Origin: Isoperla grammatica
Taxonomy: Eukaryota; Arthropoda; Insecta; Plecoptera; Perlodidae
Assembly (NCBI GenBank): GCA_945910005.1
Contig: OX246749.1
Location: forward strand, 34,374,084-34,438,083
Direction: 5' to 3'
Length of the DNA: 64,000 bases
A program made the position numbers and the translations under genes. The notes below the pieces were generated by a model. It saw only the letters and a program-made list of their open reading frames with translations. It did not search any database and was not told where the DNA came from. Below, piece after piece: positions 63,831-64,000 of the stretch; position 1 is the stretch's first letter; every line of letters begins with the position of its first letter.

Positions 63831-64000
63831 ATTTTAAAATATTGGGGAAACATTTCTTGTAAATTTTAAATTTCTAAAAAAATACAAGTTCTTTCAATTT
63901 TGAAAACAAAAACCTATTCACAATCTTATAAATTTTTAAATTTACAACAAAAACCTTGCATGTTTACCGTTAGACTTGATAGTTTCTTAGTTTCACCCTC
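63831..64000. other. AT-rich end of the window, within SETDB1
   Basis: No exon visible. The next SETDB1 exon must lie beyond 64000. Confidence 0.5.

Overview
The window is eukaryotic nuclear DNA from an animal. Its two genes have short GC-rich exons joined by GT-AG introns, set in AT-rich sequence full of transposable elements and tandem repeats. An arthropod, perhaps a crustacean, is my tentative guess. It rests on the mix of element types (P/THAP, hAT, Penelope-like, non-LTR, pogo and Kolobok-like elements, abundant microsatellites) and arthropod-style promoter words, not on a decisive marker.

Left edge, 207-7319, plus strand: a gene of six or seven exons whose splice phases agree, giving 420 codons from the first in-frame ATG or about 472 with the most 5' exon. 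I do not recognise the protein. Several of its splice junctions have become starting points of tandem repeats. A minisatellite made of the exon 4 donor follows that exon, and the acceptor plus first 30 codons of exon 5 is amplified fourfold. A (GA) array begins inside the exon 5 donor.

Right edge, 56442-63455, minus strand: the last six exons (294 codons plus stop) of a SETDB1/eggless-type histone H3K9 methyltransferase. They carry the second half of the split SET domain and the post-SET cysteines. The 5' exons lie beyond the right end. Just past the stop codon lies a 21-bp minisatellite of about 120 copies whose unit matches the stop-codon context. A decayed copy of the terminal codons sits at its far edge, and a separate 58-bp array lies beyond.

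The 49 kb between the two convergent genes holds almost no host coding sequence. In order it contains: LINE fragments and a 71-bp satellite (6-9 kb); a higher-order repeat of about 1.5 kb units with tRNA-like modules (10-18.7 kb); unassigned AT-rich DNA and 379-386 bp repeats (18.7-22.9 kb); a large palindrome and a foldback element (23-25.6 kb); a Penelope-like element remnant with a GIY-YIG domain (25.6-26.6 kb); a TTAA-flanked THAP transposon (29.06-31.88 kb); a pogo-like element with a nested hAT (32.5-34.4 kb); a four-copy 450-490 bp tandem array with a nested hAT (35.9-38.6 kb); a truncated LINE (39.5-40.66 kb); an internally deleted P-type element with 41-bp inverted termini and an 8-bp target duplication (41.0-43.0 kb); further foldbacks and short elements (43.3-47.6 kb); another LINE fragment (48.0-48.8 kb); and the minisatellite block (51.9-56.4 kb).

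The two host genes show no functional link. Nested insertions, target-site duplications and an occupied/empty paralogous repeat pair allow a partial relative dating of the elements.
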